The notes beneath the pieces are model-generated. The model was not told where the DNA came from and searched no databases. It saw only the letters and a program-made list of their open reading frames with translations. Both the position numbers and the translations under genes were made by a program. DNA of 64,000 nucleotides. Source: Rhodopseudomonas palustris JSC-3b. Lineage in GTDB: Bacteria; Pseudomonadota; Alphaproteobacteria; Rhizobiales; Xanthobacteraceae. Below, piece by piece: positions 17,881 through 27,068 of this stretch; positions within the stretch are counted from its first letter, which is position 1; each line of letters starts with the position of its first letter. The stretch is from positions 723,540 through 787,539 of the forward strand of contig KI632513.1 in the NCBI GenBank assembly GCA_000504425.1, read 5' to 3'.

Positions 17881-19301
17881 TACGAGATTCACACATCTTG
17901 TCGGAGCTTCCAGCCTTGCAGCATGGCCTTCAGTGATTGAAGGCCGTGCAGCATGACGATGGGGCCAGGTTTACCGTAGTAGCCGGTCCATCCGCCGAGC
18001 CGGGCGCAGACCCAGCTGGCGTAGGCGAGCGATCCTTTGGGGTGCGGGTTCTTCTGTTTCGCGGTTTTGCCTTCGAGGGTCTGGCAGATCGCTTCCAGCG
18101 CCGGCTGGTCGTCGGAGGCGAGCGCGTCCTGTAACGGTCGACCGGCTTGGCCGTCGCGCTCGCGTACCATCTGCAGCACTTGAATGGCAGCGATCAGGGT
18201 TGCGGTGGTCAGGTTCTCGAATGGCTCATCCTCGGTGATCCGCACCGCTTCGATGTCGAAGCCCTTGGTTTTCATCACCCGGAACAATTGCTCGATGGTC
18301 CAGCGCTGGCGGTAGAAGCCGGTGATCATCAAGGCCTGCGCCAGCGTCGTCACCGGGTGCGTCGTCAGCAGCCGCCAATGCACCGGCGTCGCCGCTTGTG
18401 GCGGATCAATCTCGCGCGCTTCCACCAAAGTGAGCGTCACGGTCTTCGGCAGCTTCGCCGCCTCACTGGGATGATTGCGTTTCGGCCGCTTCAGGGTGAT
18501 CTCGCGGGCACGCAGCGCCAGCGTCGCCTGACGCACCGGCCGGCCCGGATGAGCCGGGACATCAATGGTTTCGCAGCCGAGTTCGGCCTCCTGCGCCAGG
18601 CAGTCATACAATGAGCCGCCACCTTCCAGCATCCGGTCATGGTGGGCACGGATCAATAGTTCGGTCTCGGCGGGCCGACAGGCAAACTCCTCGTAGATAT
18701 CGCCTTCCCGGTCGGCGATCACGGTCACGCAAGCCGCGCCTGCCGCGACCAGGCTGGCCGCGGTCTGGGTCGCATCGAGCCAGCGCCGGCTTTCCTTGTC
18801 CTCGAACGGCCGCTTGCCGCACAGATGTTTCTTGCCGCCAACGCGGCTCAGGAACACCGCATCGACAAGGCCGAGCAATCCGCCATCGCCGGCATCCACC
18901 GCGATCATCGGATGCAGGTTCAAACTGCTTAGTTTGCCATCGTCGCGCAGCGTCGTGGTGTCCTGGATCGCCAGGATGTGGCGGTCCTTGACCAGCAAGG
19001 CGGTGCGCGCCCGCGCATGCGCGACCATCTCGTTCGGTGTCACCTTCGGGTTACGCAAAAATCGGGTGAAGCGCATCTCGCCGGCCCGATTGCCCCCGAC
19101 GCGGCGGACGCTGACGCCCGCTTGGCCCACAGCAACCAGCCGAGCCAGCAAGCAGGCCCCCCTTTTTCCAGGCGCCGGTCGCCAAACCGTCCCAAACCAC
19201 CTTCCATCTGCTGCCCCTGAATCGTCGATCTTGGCACTGCAGCGATTCAGAAAAATCGCCGTGCCGCAAGCCGCGTCAGAATCAGATGTGTGAATGTCGT
19301 A
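17881..19301 (-). mobile_element. IS4-family insertion sequence, about 1.42 kb
   Basis: The ends are inverted repeats: CTACGAGATTCACACATCT (17880-17898, left) and the complement of AGATGTGTGAATGTCGTAG (19284-19302, right), differing at one base. Both sides carry GGGACGAGCCC, a 9-11 bp target duplication typical of IS4-type elements. One transposase gene fills the element on the minus strand. The target was a REP-like palindrome: joining the flanks restores ATGGCCGGG-ACGAG-CCCGGCCAT. Near-perfect ends and an intact duplication indicate a fairly recent insertion. Confidence 0.9.
17889..19207 (-). pseudogene. IS4-family transposase, frameshifted near its start
   Basis: DDE transposase of the IS4/Tn5-like type. 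The likely start is the ATG at 19207 (MEGGLGRFGDRRLEKG), with AGGGG before it. This frame fails soon after a run of A5G6 (plus-strand C6T5 at 19157-19167). The body continues in the -1 frame: LLARLVAVG, RFTRFLRNPKVTPNEM, first Asp in LAIQDTTTL, second Asp in VIADREGDIYEEF, and the YREK signature YRQRWTIEQLFRVMK with the catalytic Glu. The catalytic set is therefore intact. The break could be an indel, a sequencing error in the homopolymer, or programmed frameshifting. The stop codon lies inside the left inverted repeat. Confidence 0.8.
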
Positions 19302-19391
19302 GGGACGAGCCCGGCCATGACCTGCGGAGTGGTTGGTATCAATCCGTTGGTATAATGACTTCATGCACTGTGGCCGGGCTCGTCCCGGCCA
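19302..19391. repeat. REP-like cluster, right part, with second target-duplication copy
   Basis: Starts with GGGACGAGCCC (19302-19312), the right target copy, and completes the broken palindrome with CCCGGCCAT. A further intact palindrome lies at 19371-19391, TGGCCGGG-CTCGT-CCCGGCCA, whose loop is the reverse complement of the first (ACGAG), so the two are inverted copies. GTTGGTAT occurs twice between them. Confidence 0.8.
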
Positions 19392-19427
19392 TTGGTGTTT
19401 TGGCCCTGGCGCGCCCTTCATTTGTAC

Positions 19428-20411
19428 TTATGCGATGCGGCGCGCTGCGAGCTGAGCGAGTAATTGCTCGGCGGCTTGGCTCGCGCGCTCGGACTGCGCC
19501 CGTTCCTGGGCGACGCGCAGCCAGTTCGGCGGTTGCGGTCGCGATTGATTGAGGGACGGAGCGGGCTGCGGCCGGGCTGGTGCGGCAGCCGCAGGCGCGG
19601 GGGCCGGCGTCCATGGCGCTGCTGATAGCGGCGGCATCTCGACCGATGTCATATCGATCGGTGCCGTATCGATTGGTGTCATGTCGATCGGCGCGAAGGC
19701 CGGGGCGGTGTCGGCTTCGGTGCGCAGCAAACGACGCGACCGGCCAAAACGCATCAGCAATTTCACGATCGCAGCGGCGAGGCCGAGCGCGGTCACCACG
19801 CCAGCCATCAGCATCCAATTGCGATCGTATTCGGGATTGGCGTTTTCCGGCGGCAGCGCCGTGGCCGTGGCCGTGGGCGCGGGTGTGCTGTTGAGCGAAG
19901 ATGCGGGCGCGGACACGGGTTCCGCGGCGGCCGGAACCGGATGGTCCTGCGGCGTGGTGGCATCCGACCAGCGCGAGGCCAGCGACCAATGCGGATTGGC
20001 GGCGGGGGCTGGTTCGCTATCGGTGGTCGGCGCGGGCGTTGCTGCGGCTATGCGGGGCTCGGCCTGTTCGGGCGCGGGCCACACCGCATCGGGGGCTGGA
20101 TCGGCCGGTTCCGCGATCAGTTCCGCCCTGGCATCGGCCAGCGACGGCGCTGGCCTGTGCTCGCCGCCGGACGCTGAATTCTGGGCGACCGGAGCCGCGC
20201 TGCTGCCGCGCTTATCGCCGAGATACCAGCAGTGCCGCTTGCTGCCGCGCTCGACCCGGTAGCGCCAGTGCTTGCCGGCCGGTGTCGCGCCCGCTGGCGC
20301 GGTGAGACAGGTTTCGGCCTGCGCGGGAACTGGGGTGATCAGGCTCAACGCCGGTGCGGCGAAGGTGGCGGCGATCATGACCGGCAAAAGTTTCGCGGCT
20401 CGGAAACGCAT
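19428..20411 (-). CDS. Signal-peptide protein with one membrane helix, unknown function
   Basis: 327 residues starting MRFRAAKLLPVMIAATFA, with a signal peptide ending about PAQAE. Directly after it comes a compact motif, CLTAP...GKHWRYRVERGSKRHCWYLGDK, with two Cys and many aromatics; similar motifs occur in other Bradyrhizobiaceae proteins from memory. The middle is Pro/Ala-rich and disordered. Around residues 200-218 there is a membrane helix (WMLMAGVVTALGLAAAIVKLL) followed by basic RFGRSRRLL, so the C-terminal third should be cytoplasmic. No enzyme domain seen. Function unknown; it stands alone between the IS element and adh. Confidence 0.75.
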   Translation of the reverse strand: MRFRAAKLLPVMIAATFAAPALSLITPVPAQAETCLTAPAGATPAGKHWRYRVERGSKRHCWYLGDKRGSSAAPVAQNSASGGEHRPAPSLADARAELIAEPADPAPDAVWPAPEQAEPRIAAATPAPTTDSEPAPAANPHWSLASRWSDATTPQDHPVPAAAEPVSAPASSLNSTPAPTATATALPPENANPEYDRNWMLMAGVVTALGLAAAIVKLLMRFGRSRRLLRTEADTAPAFAPIDMTPIDTAPIDMTSVEMPPLSAAPWTPAPAPAAAAPARPQPAPSLNQSRPQPPNWLRVAQERAQSERASQAAEQLLAQLAARRIA

Positions 20412-20519
20412 TCTGCAACTCCGTGACTCGAACGCAACTTGAACTGCTTTCGAGCCCGGTTGTCCGCGACAAATGGGGTGTCAATGAGCCGCAAATCCGA
20501 GCGCCATGGGGCAACATTC

Positions 20520-20545
20520 AGGCCGCCGCGAAGAGACGGCGGCCT
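20520..20545 (-). terminator. Terminator hairpin after the alcohol dehydrogenase gene
   Basis: Perfect 9-bp stem AGGCCGCCG (20520-20528) with CGGCGGCCT (20537-20545) and an eight-base loop, 28 bases beyond the stop codon at 20573. Confidence 0.6.
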
Positions 20546-20572
20546 GTGCTGCAAGCTGTGCGCGGAAAGTTG

Positions 20573-21628
20573 TTAGTTGGTGAGCATCACGCGGCCGACC
20601 ACGCGGCCGGCGCGTAGTTCATCGATCCATTTCTGCACATCGGCCATCGGTTCTTCGCGCATCGGGGTCGGCGCGATCTTGCCGGCGCGCGCCATCGCCA
20701 TCAGTTCCTTGGCTTCGGCCAGCGTGCAGGTCATGAAGCCTTCGATCGACATGCGCTTGTAGATCCATTGCACCATCGGCAGATTGAAATTGCCGCCGAT
20801 CAGGCCGGACACCACGATTTTGCCGCCGCGCGCCACGGTGCTGACCGCAAAATTCATCGACTTTTCGGAGCCGGCGAAATCGACGATCGCGTCAAAGCCG
20901 CCGAACTCCTTCATGATGCGCTTGGCAACATCGGGATCGGCCGGATCGTAAGCGACGCTGGCGCCATTGCTGAGCGCGGTTTCGCGCGCCGCGGGATTGA
21001 TATCAGCGACCGAGATCGGCTGCTGGAACATCGACCGCGCCAGCGACAGCCCCATCATGCCGACGCCGCCAAGGCCGATCAGCAGCAGATTGCGCTGCCG
21101 CGGCCGGTCCACCAGCCGCTTCAACGCGCCATAGGCGGTGGCGCCCGAGCACATCAGCGTCGCGGCCTGGTTGATCGGCAGCGGATCGTAATCAAGCAAG
21201 TATCTGGCGTCGGGCACCAGCACATGGCTGGCAAAGCCGCCATCGATCGCGACGCCCAAAAAGCGATTGCGGGTGCACAGATTCTCGTCGCCGGCGAGAC
21301 AGTCGCGGCAGGTGCCGCAGCCGATCCACGGAAACACGGCCTTGCGGGTGCCGATCAATTCCTTCGGCGCGTCGGGGCCGACTTCATCAACCACGCCGGC
21401 AATCTCGTGGCCGAGCGTGAAGGGCAGCGTCATGCCCTTGGTGGTGTCGAGCCGCTTGCCGCCGCCAAGGTCCGCATAGCCGTCCTGAATGTGCAGATCG
21501 GAATGACACAGTCCGCAGCGCTCGATCCGGACCAGCACTTCGCCGCCTTGCGGCTTCGGCGTTTCGATGATGGTTTCGCACAAGGGCGCATCGAATTTCA
21601 CGAGCGATTGCCGACGCATCAGCGCCAT
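20573..21628 (-). CDS. Zinc-dependent alcohol dehydrogenase (MDR family)
   Basis: 351 residues starting MALMRRQSLVKFD at 21628, after GGGAGGA. The GroES-like half has the catalytic zinc ligand Cys41 in CGLCHSDLH and GHEIAG, and the structural zinc Cys cluster GCGTCRDCLAGDENLC. The Rossmann half has LLLIGLGGVGMMGLSLA and uses NAD(P). The C-terminus reads ELRAGRVVGRVMLTN. It should oxidise an alcohol or reduce an aldehyde; the substrate cannot be read. It lies 22 bases downstream of rsmA on the same strand, so it may be read from the pdxA-rsmA transcript. Confidence 0.88.
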   Translation of the reverse strand: MALMRRQSLVKFDAPLCETIIETPKPQGGEVLVRIERCGLCHSDLHIQDGYADLGGGKRLDTTKGMTLPFTLGHEIAGVVDEVGPDAPKELIGTRKAVFPWIGCGTCRDCLAGDENLCTRNRFLGVAIDGGFASHVLVPDARYLLDYDPLPINQAATLMCSGATAYGALKRLVDRPRQRNLLLIGLGGVGMMGLSLARSMFQQPISVADINPAARETALSNGASVAYDPADPDVAKRIMKEFGGFDAIVDFAGSEKSMNFAVSTVARGGKIVVSGLIGGNFNLPMVQWIYKRMSIEGFMTCTLAEAKELMAMARAGKIAPTPMREEPMADVQKWIDELRAGRVVGRVMLTN

Positions 21629-21650
21629 GTGGTGTCCTCCCTGACGGCGG

Positions 21651-22505
21651 TTATTTGGTGTCGCGACTATTCGCCAATTCCCTCGCCATGGCAACAAAAC
21701 CGGAAATCGGTACGGTCTCGGCGCGCCGCGTCGGCTCGATGCCGGCAGCCTCGGCAAGCTGGGCTGGATCGACGCCGAGCGATTTCAGGCTCTGGCGCAG
21801 CATTTTGCGACGTTGACCGAACGCGGCCGCGGTCACCTGTTCGAGCAGTTTGAGGTCGCAAGGTTCGGGCTCGGCGCGCGGGATCAGCCGCACCACCGAT
21901 GACGTCACCTTGGGCGGCGGCACGAAGGCTGAGGGCGCGATGTCGAACAGCAGCTTGGTCTGCGCGCGCCAATTGGCCAGCACCGCGAGCCGGCCATAGG
22001 CGTCGTCATCCTCGGTGGCGACGATGCGCTGCGCCACCTCGCGCTGAAACATCAGCACCATGCAGTCGTACCAGGGCGGCCACGGTTCGCTTTCCAGCCA
22101 ACCAACCAGCAGCGGCGTCGCGACATTGTAGGGCAGGTTGGCGACGATCTTGGCGGGCGCGCCGCCAAGCAGCGGCCGCGGGTCGTAAGTCATGGCGTCG
22201 GCGCAAATGACTTCCAGCCGGCCCGGATAGCGTTCGGCGATTTCCGCCAGCGGCCCAAGCGCGCGCTCGTCGCGCTCGATGGCAATCACGCGCCGGGCGC
22301 CGAGTGCCAGCAGCGCGCGGGTCAGGCCGCCAGGGCCGGGCCCGATCTCGACCACGGTGGCGTCTTCGAGCGGGCCGGCGGCGCGCGCGATCCGTGCCGT
22401 GAGATTGAGGTCGAGCAGAAAGTTTTGGCCGAGCGATTTCTTGGCCGCCAGATCGTGACGCTGGATCACTTCGCGCAGCGGCGGCAGGTCGTCGATCGTG
22501 CTCAT
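21651..22505 (-). CDS. rsmA: 16S rRNA (A1518/A1519) dimethyltransferase
   Basis: SAM-dependent dimethylation of two adjacent adenines near the 3' end of 16S rRNA (KsgA). 284 residues. Motifs in order: [14 protein letters not shown] loop [15 protein letters not shown], and the catalytic [11 protein letters not shown]. The C-terminal domain has [13 protein letters not shown] and [16 protein letters not shown]. The ATG overlaps the pdxA stop by four bases, so translation is coupled; the pair is conserved in many proteobacteria. Confidence 0.97.
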   Translation of the reverse strand: MSTIDDLPPLREVIQRHDLAAKKSLGQNFLLDLNLTARIARAAGPLEDATVVEIGPGPGGLTRALLALGARRVIAIERDERALGPLAEIAERYPGRLEVICADAMTYDPRPLLGGAPAKIVANLPYNVATPLLVGWLESEPWPPWYDCMVLMFQREVAQRIVATEDDDAYGRLAVLANWRAQTKLLFDIAPSAFVPPPKVTSSVVRLIPRAEPEPCDLKLLEQVTAAAFGQRRKMLRQSLKSLGVDPAQLAEAAGIEPTRRAETVPISGFVAMARELANSRDTK

Positions 22506-23515
22506 GCTGCGGCCGGTGCTGCCATGCGCGCGGCCAGACGCAGCGCTTCGATCAGACTCGACGGATTGGCGCGGCCGGTGCCGGCGATGTCGAACGCGGT
22601 GCCGTGATCGGGCGAGGTGCGGACGAATGGCAGCCCGAGCGTGACATTGACAGCGCGATCGAACGCCAGCGTCTTGATCGGGATCAGCGCCTGATCGTGA
22701 TACATGCACAGCGCGCAGTCATAGCTGCGGCGCGCGGCGTCGTGGAACAGGGTATCGGCCGGCAGCGGTCCGCGGGCATTGATGCCTTCGCGGCGCAGCT
22801 GCTCGATCGCCGGGGTGATGATGGTCTGCTCCTCGGTGCCGAGCCCGCCGTCTTCGCCGGCATGCGGATTGAGGCCGGAGATCGCCAGCCGTGGCGTGAC
22901 GAGCGCGAGGTGTTGGCGCAGCGCCGCATTCACGATGCGCGCGGTCGAGACGATCAGCTCGCTCGACAGGTCGGTGATGGCATCGCGCAGCGGGCGGTGG
23001 ATGGTGACTGGCACCACCGCCAGCGCGGCCGACCACAGCATCATCACCGGCTGCGGGGCGGGCTGGTCTGGGCGTTGGCTCGCCGCCAGTTCGGCCAGGA
23101 ACTCGGTGTGGCCAGGATGGGCAAAGCCGGCCTGATACAGCACGCTTTTGGCAATCGGATTGGTGACCACGGCGCTGGCGCGGCCGGCCTGCACGTCCTC
23201 GACCGCAAGGCGGATTGAGGCGATCGCGGCCGCGGCGCTGGTGCCGTCCGGCACGCCAGGGGCGGCGGTGGCCGGCTGGCCGATTGGCGCCACCGGCAGC
23301 GCTTCGGCAAAAGAGGCTGCGGCGTGCTGCGGCGTCACTTCGGCCAGCGGCACGTTGAGCTGCAACTGCGCGGCGCGCTTGCGCAGCAGCTCGATATCGC
23401 CGCGCAGATAGAACACCGGCAGCTTTTCGGCGCTGCGCTGAAGCCACGCCAACAACGCGAGCTCGGGGCCGATGCCGGCCGGTTCGCCCAAGGTGAGCAC
23501 GAGAGGGAGGGGCAT
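22502..23515 (-). CDS. pdxA: 4-hydroxythreonine-4-phosphate dehydrogenase
   Basis: Vitamin B6 pathway enzyme: NAD-dependent oxidation of 4-phosphohydroxy-threonine. 337 residues. Family marks are [11 protein letters not shown] near the N-terminus, [41 protein letters not shown], and [42 protein letters not shown] with the metal-binding His and Asp residues. It lies between surA and rsmA; surA-pdxA-rsmA is the classical order. Confidence 0.96.
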   Translation of the reverse strand: MPLPLVLTLGEPAGIGPELALLAWLQRSAEKLPVFYLRGDIELLRKRAAQLQLNVPLAEVTPQHAAASFAEALPVAPIGQPATAAPGVPDGTSAAAAIASIRLAVEDVQAGRASAVVTNPIAKSVLYQAGFAHPGHTEFLAELAASQRPDQPAPQPVMMLWSAALAVVPVTIHRPLRDAITDLSSELIVSTARIVNAALRQHLALVTPRLAISGLNPHAGEDGGLGTEEQTIITPAIEQLRREGINARGPLPADTLFHDAARRSYDCALCMYHDQALIPIKTLAFDRAVNVTLGLPFVRTSPDHGTAFDIAGTGRANPSSLIEALRLAARMAAPAAA

Positions 23516-23557
23516 GGGAACGCCTAACAGGCTGCCGCGCGGATCGCGCGGCCGCGG

Positions 23558-24514
23558 TCAACGATATTCGATCATCGCGGCCTTGCGCACTTCCTGCAGA
23601 TATTCCTTCGATTTCTTCTCGAACTTTTCGGCGCTCATCTTTTCGCGGATTTCGCGCTTCTTCGGGGTATCGGCGGTGCTCGGCTTGCGGCTGCACAGCG
23701 CCACCATCTCGACGCCCTGCTTGGTGACCTCAGGCGCGGTGAGATGGCCGACCGGGGTCTTGTCCAGGATCTCGCGCAGCGACTGCGGGATTTCCGCCGA
23801 GGTCTTGATGACCATGCTGCGAATGGCAGCGTTCGGCATCGCCTTGAAGATGGTGTTGGCGTCGGCGCAGCTTTGCACCCGGCCGCGCAGCGCCTCGGCT
23901 TCCTTGAAGCGAGCCTCGCGCGATGCATTTGGCGCCGAACGTGGCACGATCAGCACCACCGGCTGCATCTGGTACTCAAAATTCTCGCCGGTCTGGGCCT
24001 CGCTCTCGCCGAGCGCGGCACGCACGTCCTGCTCAGAGACCATCATGCTGCTCTTGAAGCGGCCACGCACCAGATTGCTCCACACCATCTCGGCGCGGAT
24101 GCGACGCTTCAGTGTTTCCGGGCGAATACCCTGGTTTTCCAGGGTTTTTTCCAGCTGTTCGGCAGACATGCGCATCCGCGAGCCCATGCTGGCGAACGCC
24201 GCGTCGATGTCGGCAGCGCTCGGATCGATCCCGAACTTCTTGCCTTCCTTGATCTTGACTTTCTCGTTGATCAGCTCGTCCAGCACCTGCTGCCGGTTCG
24301 GCGTGGTGCGGCTCGACAATTGCGTCAGCTTGGAGCGCTGATCGATATCGTAATTGGTGATCGGCTCGCCATTGACCATCACCACCACGTTCTGCGCAGG
24401 CAGCGTGGTCGCGGAACCGAACACAAGCACAGCGGCGATGCAGCTCGCCGCCAGCATACGAAGCGAATTCTTTGCGGTCATTGGGTCTGCCATCAGGACG
24501 AACGCTATCTCCAT
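23558..24514 (-). CDS. surA: SurA-type periplasmic chaperone / peptidyl-prolyl isomerase
   Basis: Periplasmic chaperone for outer-membrane proteins, including LptD. About 318 residues. The start is uncertain: ATGs at 24514, 24493 and 24481 are all possible, and the last gives the neatest signal peptide (MTAKNSLRMLAASCIAAVLVFG to LPAQ). The SurA N-terminal domain has VVVMVNGEPITNYDIDQRSKL and NRQQVLDELINEKVKIKEGKKFGI. A single divergent parvulin-like region follows (about 170-300), against two in E. coli SurA. It is between lptD and pdxA on the same strand, which supports the role. Confidence 0.88.
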   Translation of the reverse strand: MEIAFVLMADPMTAKNSLRMLAASCIAAVLVFGSATTLPAQNVVVMVNGEPITNYDIDQRSKLTQLSSRTTPNRQQVLDELINEKVKIKEGKKFGIDPSAADIDAAFASMGSRMRMSAEQLEKTLENQGIRPETLKRRIRAEMVWSNLVRGRFKSSMMVSEQDVRAALGESEAQTGENFEYQMQPVVLIVPRSAPNASREARFKEAEALRGRVQSCADANTIFKAMPNAAIRSMVIKTSAEIPQSLREILDKTPVGHLTAPEVTKQGVEMVALCSRKPSTADTPKKREIREKMSAEKFEKKSKEYLQEVRKAAMIEYR

Positions 24515-24560
24515 GTGCAAAGGCAGCGCAGGCGCCGCAGCGCCTGACGCTCACGCGGTC

Positions 24561-27068
24561 TTATTGGCCGACAACGCCGGTGGAGGCCGCGGACACGTTT
24601 TGCGACATCGCCGTCATGCCAATGGTTCGCAAGCCGATCTGCAGCATCACGGTATGATTCAGCGTCGGCGTCGCGTTGGTCACGGCATAGGAATAGGCGG
24701 TGATGTAATTGAGGCCGAGCACGAAGCAGTCGTCCACATAGCCGGCGCCGACCGTGTACTGGTTGATCTTGTTGGCCTCGAGATCCCAGCGCGCGCCGCC
24801 AGACACCACCCAGTTCGACGCCAGCTTCATCGAGCCGGTGCCGAGCACGCCCTCGCGGCGGGTCAGGATGCCGAGCTCGGGCTGGGCGGCGTAGTTGCCG
24901 TAGGTGAGGGCGACCGACCAGCGATTGAAGTTGGCGCGGCCTTCAGCCTCGAAGCGCTGCACGTCGAGATGAGACTCGTCGAGCCGGGCGCGCGTGGTGA
25001 ACTGATAGGTGCTGTTCGGCGAATAGGACACGCGCGTGACGTAGTCGGAGCGCTGCTTGTCCAGGCCGGAGTTCAGGCCGGTGTTGGTGACGTCGGCCAC
25101 CGTGTACGAGTTCAGGCCGAACAGGTGGTAGGACTGGCCGAACAGCATGTTGACGGCGCCGCCGCGATCAAACTGCGTGGTGGCCTGCACGCCGACATTG
25201 GCGCGGCTGCCGCCTTCGACGCGGTCATAACCAGAGAACTTGTCGACGCTGAACAGATTGCTGGCGTCGAACACCATGCTCTGCGCGTCTTCATTGGGCA
25301 GCCGGCCGGCGTAGGTTTCATTCGGGCGAATGATGACCTGCGCGATCGGCTCCAGCGTGGTAGTGCCCCACGGCTGCACATTGATGAACGGGTAGCGATA
25401 TTCCAGGCCGACGGCCGGCATGGCGCGCAGCGCCTGCGTGTCGCCGACATTGATGTAGTTGGCAACGCCGGGCTGATTGGCGACCGAAGCGTCGATGGCG
25501 TCGACCCGGACCGACGCAAACGGTGTCCAGATCTGGCCATAGGGGTCGGTGAAGGCGCTGCGCCATTTCGCTTCGCCCGAGAAGCGGGTGTAGGTACCGG
25601 GCACGCCGCGCAGCAGGCAGGGGGGACGCGACATCGGATCAGGCGAAGTCGCCAGACATAGAGTGAGCGCTGTTGAATCGAAGCGGTTTGTTAGCGATTC
25701 GAATTGCGCGTTTTGCCGGGTCAGGCTGGTGAAATTGGTGAGATAGCTGAACTCGCCGCCGAGCACCGAATGGTTGATGACATTCGAATAGTCGACCACC
25801 GGATGGACGACCGGAATCTGCTTCTGCACGTCGGCAGAAGTGAAGCCGTAATAATAGATGGTACGCGCGTCGAAGAAACTGCGGTTGCCGACCCCGGTCA
25901 GATAGAGCTGCGAAATTGCTTCGGTCGAGGGGTTCAGGAATGAGCCGAGCGCGTCGCGATACTGCGCCAGCCGATAGTCGGAGAAGAAGGTGCGGTCCGA
26001 CAGCAGCACGCCGTCCCAGCCCCACACCCATTTGTCGTTGATCGCGAACTGGCCCTTGGTGTCGATCGCGCCGCGGAATTCGCGGTCGCCGGGCTGGCCG
26101 GCGAGTTTGCTGGGATCGAGCTGGTTGATGCCGGAAGCGCGGATCTGGTAGGCGCCGTCGAGCAGCCGCTGCCGGAACTCGCCCTGCATCAGCACGCCCT
26201 GGGTGGTGGTGATGCGCGGCGCCAGCGTCAGATCGTAATCGGGCGCGAGTGCGAAATAATAGGGGACCTCGAAGCCCGATCCGAACGCGGTGCTGCTCAG
26301 ATACATCGGCATCAGGAAGCCGCTCTTACGCACCACCGTCGGGTCGGGCGTCGAGAAATACGGCAGATAGGCGAGCGGCACGCCGAAGAATTCGAGCTGG
26401 GCGTTCTCGAAATACAGCATCTTGTCGGTCTGGTCGTGGATGATGCGAGCACCCTTGACCTGCCACAGCGGCGGCTTCTTCGGATTGTCCCGGCACGGCG
26501 CGCAGGCGGTGTAGACGCCGTTCTGGAACACGTTGTAGTTGCCTTCGGTCCGTTCCGCGCGCGAGGCCGCGATCCGGGTCTCATCGGCAGTGTCGACGCG
26601 CAGTGAGTCGACAAAACCGTCGCGGTAGTCGTCGCTGAGGTCGAGCAGATTGGCGTAGGTGACCTTGCCGTCCGCATCGGTCATGCGGACATTGCCCTCG
26701 GCGCGCAGGCGCTTGGTCTTCTGGTCGTAAATGACCTTGTCGGCTTCGACGCTGGTGCCGTTGTAATACAGTTGCACGCTGCCGACGGCCGACACGCGCT
26801 GGTTGTTGTAGTCGTAATCGACCTCAACCGCCTGCACCAGCATCTGGCCGTTATCGGCCGCGGGCGGCGCCTTCTGGCGCGGCGGGCGCGGATTATAGGT
26901 ATAGGTCTGGGCAGCCGCCTCCGATACCGCTGCGAGGTCAATCGCAGCAGTCAGACCAACCGCCACTAGGGCGCCCCAAAGAACCGGCGCCAGCCCACCG
27001 TCGCGGCGCCAATGCTGGCGCCGTCGCGGCGAACGCGCTCGGTATTGGAGGGCGGTGACAGCAGACAC
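24561..27068 (-). CDS. lptD: LPS-assembly protein LptD
   Basis: Outer-membrane barrel that inserts lipopolysaccharide, 835 residues. The start is a GTG at 27068 whose first base is the last base of the lptG stop codon (TAGTG), with AGGAGGA six bases upstream. The signal region ends at SEAAAQ. The OstA/LptD N-terminal domain (about 60-170) has VQLYYNGTSVEADKVIYDQKTKRLRAEGNVRM, followed by the barrel with FFGVPLAYLPYFSTPDPTVVRKSGFLMP. Extracellular cysteines (CAPCRD, and CLATS...CLLRG) could form disulphides. It ends 46 bases before surA. Confidence 0.96.
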   Translation of the reverse strand: MSAVTALQYRARSPRRRQHWRRDGGLAPVLWGALVAVGLTAAIDLAAVSEAAAQTYTYNPRPPRQKAPPAADNGQMLVQAVEVDYDYNNQRVSAVGSVQLYYNGTSVEADKVIYDQKTKRLRAEGNVRMTDADGKVTYANLLDLSDDYRDGFVDSLRVDTADETRIAASRAERTEGNYNVFQNGVYTACAPCRDNPKKPPLWQVKGARIIHDQTDKMLYFENAQLEFFGVPLAYLPYFSTPDPTVVRKSGFLMPMYLSSTAFGSGFEVPYYFALAPDYDLTLAPRITTTQGVLMQGEFRQRLLDGAYQIRASGINQLDPSKLAGQPGDREFRGAIDTKGQFAINDKWVWGWDGVLLSDRTFFSDYRLAQYRDALGSFLNPSTEAISQLYLTGVGNRSFFDARTIYYYGFTSADVQKQIPVVHPVVDYSNVINHSVLGGEFSYLTNFTSLTRQNAQFESLTNRFDSTALTLCLATSPDPMSRPPCLLRGVPGTYTRFSGEAKWRSAFTDPYGQIWTPFASVRVDAIDASVANQPGVANYINVGDTQALRAMPAVGLEYRYPFINVQPWGTTTLEPIAQVIIRPNETYAGRLPNEDAQSMVFDASNLFSVDKFSGYDRVEGGSRANVGVQATTQFDRGGAVNMLFGQSYHLFGLNSYTVADVTNTGLNSGLDKQRSDYVTRVSYSPNSTYQFTTRARLDESHLDVQRFEAEGRANFNRWSVALTYGNYAAQPELGILTRREGVLGTGSMKLASNWVVSGGARWDLEANKINQYTVGAGYVDDCFVLGLNYITAYSYAVTNATPTLNHTVMLQIGLRTIGMTAMSQNVSAASTGVVGQ

